Below are positions 6,270-6,710 of a stretch of 6,710 bases of DNA, piece by piece. Made by a program: the position numbers and the translations under genes. The DNA comes from CAYSCS01 sp964429695 (GTDB lineage: Bacteria; Acidobacteriota; Aminicenantia; Aminicenantales; Aminicenantaceae): NCBI GenBank assembly GCA_964429695.1, contig CAYSCS010000067.1:1-6710 (forward strand), given 5' to 3'. Numbering within the stretch: position 1 is the first letter of the stretch; every line of letters begins with the position of its first letter. The notes beneath the pieces are model-generated. The model was given only the letters and a program-made list of their open reading frames with translations. It was not told the DNA's origin and searched no databases.

Positions 6270-6298
6270 TTTATATTAATAAATAATCATATTGTCAA
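6270..6298 (-). promoter_or_regulatory. Sigma70-type promoter for the amidinotransferase operon
   Basis: TTGACA (6298-6293) is a perfect -35 box, followed by exactly 17 nt and TATAAA (6275-6270), one base off the TATAAT consensus. Transcription should start near 6263, giving a leader of about 450 nt before the amidinotransferase. AAAT-rich DNA upstream could act as an UP element. This is the strongest promoter I found in the window. Confidence 0.7.
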
Positions 6299-6710
6299 GT
6301 ATTATGTATAATAAATGATAAATAATGCAAATAAATAAAAATAAATAAATAAATTTTAATTATAATCATCAACATATAGAGAATTTGTCCACTAGTTATG
6401 TTCAAAGTTTACGCACTTCTTTCAACCTCTAGAATAGATAGAAATGAGCGGATAAAGGAGCTAAGAGGATAAAGTCTAAATCAAATCCCCTTAAAATGAT
6501 TTCTCTATTACCTAAAATTTTTATCTTAATTAAATAATCATAATATATTTTTCGAAAAGGATAGTCCCCAAGGAAAGCTAACCTACAATCTAATTATTAA
6601 TGCAATAAATTTTGTTACATTCAAATCTCAAATATGTGGATCATCTCCCGATTAGTTGATAAAAAATAGAATATCCGGACACGTAACTATAAAATTCATT
6701 GGAATAGGAG
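6299..6710. other. AT-rich upstream region with no recognised gene
   Basis: I found no credible gene on either strand in these 412 nt; frames are short and lack ribosome binding sites with starts. The part nearest the promoter is very AT-rich. The right edge ends in TAGGAG on the plus strand, which could be the ribosome binding site of a divergent gene beyond the window, but no start codon is visible. Confidence 0.5.
6329..6356. repeat. AAAT low-complexity tract
   Basis: This is a near-continuous run of AAAT units, interrupted once by extra As. It lies about 30-60 bp upstream of the -35 box of the minus-strand promoter, where A/T tracts can bend DNA or contact RNA polymerase. It may also simply be AT-rich spacer. 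Confidence 0.5.

Noticed and set aside
6386..6681. TGTCC at 6386 and GGACA at 6681 as terminal inverted repeats of a small mobile element
   Set aside because: Only 5 bp match perfectly, no target duplication flanks them, and no transposase is present; a 5-bp pair is expected by chance.
6656..6710. Plus-strand promoter and ribosome binding site for a divergent gene at the right edge
   Set aside because: TATAAA and TAGGAG are present, but no -35 box fits at 16-18 nt and no start codon lies inside the window.

Overview
This is a bacterial window in which every gene I can support lies on the minus strand. Read in the direction of transcription (high to low coordinates), it runs: an AT-rich upstream region; one strong sigma70-type promoter; a leader of about 450 nt with small open frames and hairpins; an amidinotransferase of the arginine:glycine amidinotransferase (AGAT) family; a fold-type II PLP-dependent enzyme; a 453-nt intergenic stretch; and a large secreted M14-family zinc carboxypeptidase. 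A possible further gene begins at the left edge. No rRNA, tRNA, CRISPR array or identifiable mobile element is visible.

The organism looks like a Gram-negative-type bacterium of moderate to low GC. Shine-Dalgarno sites are clear, intergenic DNA is AT-rich, and the exported peptidase has a Sec signal peptide. The peptidase architecture (M14 catalytic domain plus a long C-terminal half with a glutamine-amidotransferase-like fold) is one I associate with Acidobacteriota, Aminicenantes and related groups. That placement is an impression from family knowledge and not a measurement.

Region by region (minus strand): 6710-6299 has no gene and contains an AAAT-rich tract. 6298-6270 holds TTGACA-N17-TATAAA. 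6262-5814 is a leader with a 53-codon frame behind a good ribosome binding site, a 26-codon frame, and three short hairpins each followed by a T-run. 5813-4674 encodes the amidinotransferase and 4595-3129 the PLP enzyme, 78 nt apart and probably co-transcribed. 3128-2676 is intergenic but contains a 67-codon open frame just after the PLP gene. 2675-81 encodes the M14 peptidase.

How the genes may work together: the amidinotransferase should move the amidino group of arginine onto an amine, giving ornithine and a guanidino compound. The PLP enzyme could make or process the amine acceptor or product. Both enzymes keep their catalytic residues but differ from characterised relatives at substrate-facing positions, so the pair may form a short, undescribed route to a guanidino metabolite. 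The peptidase is probably an independent secreted enzyme that only shares the strand.
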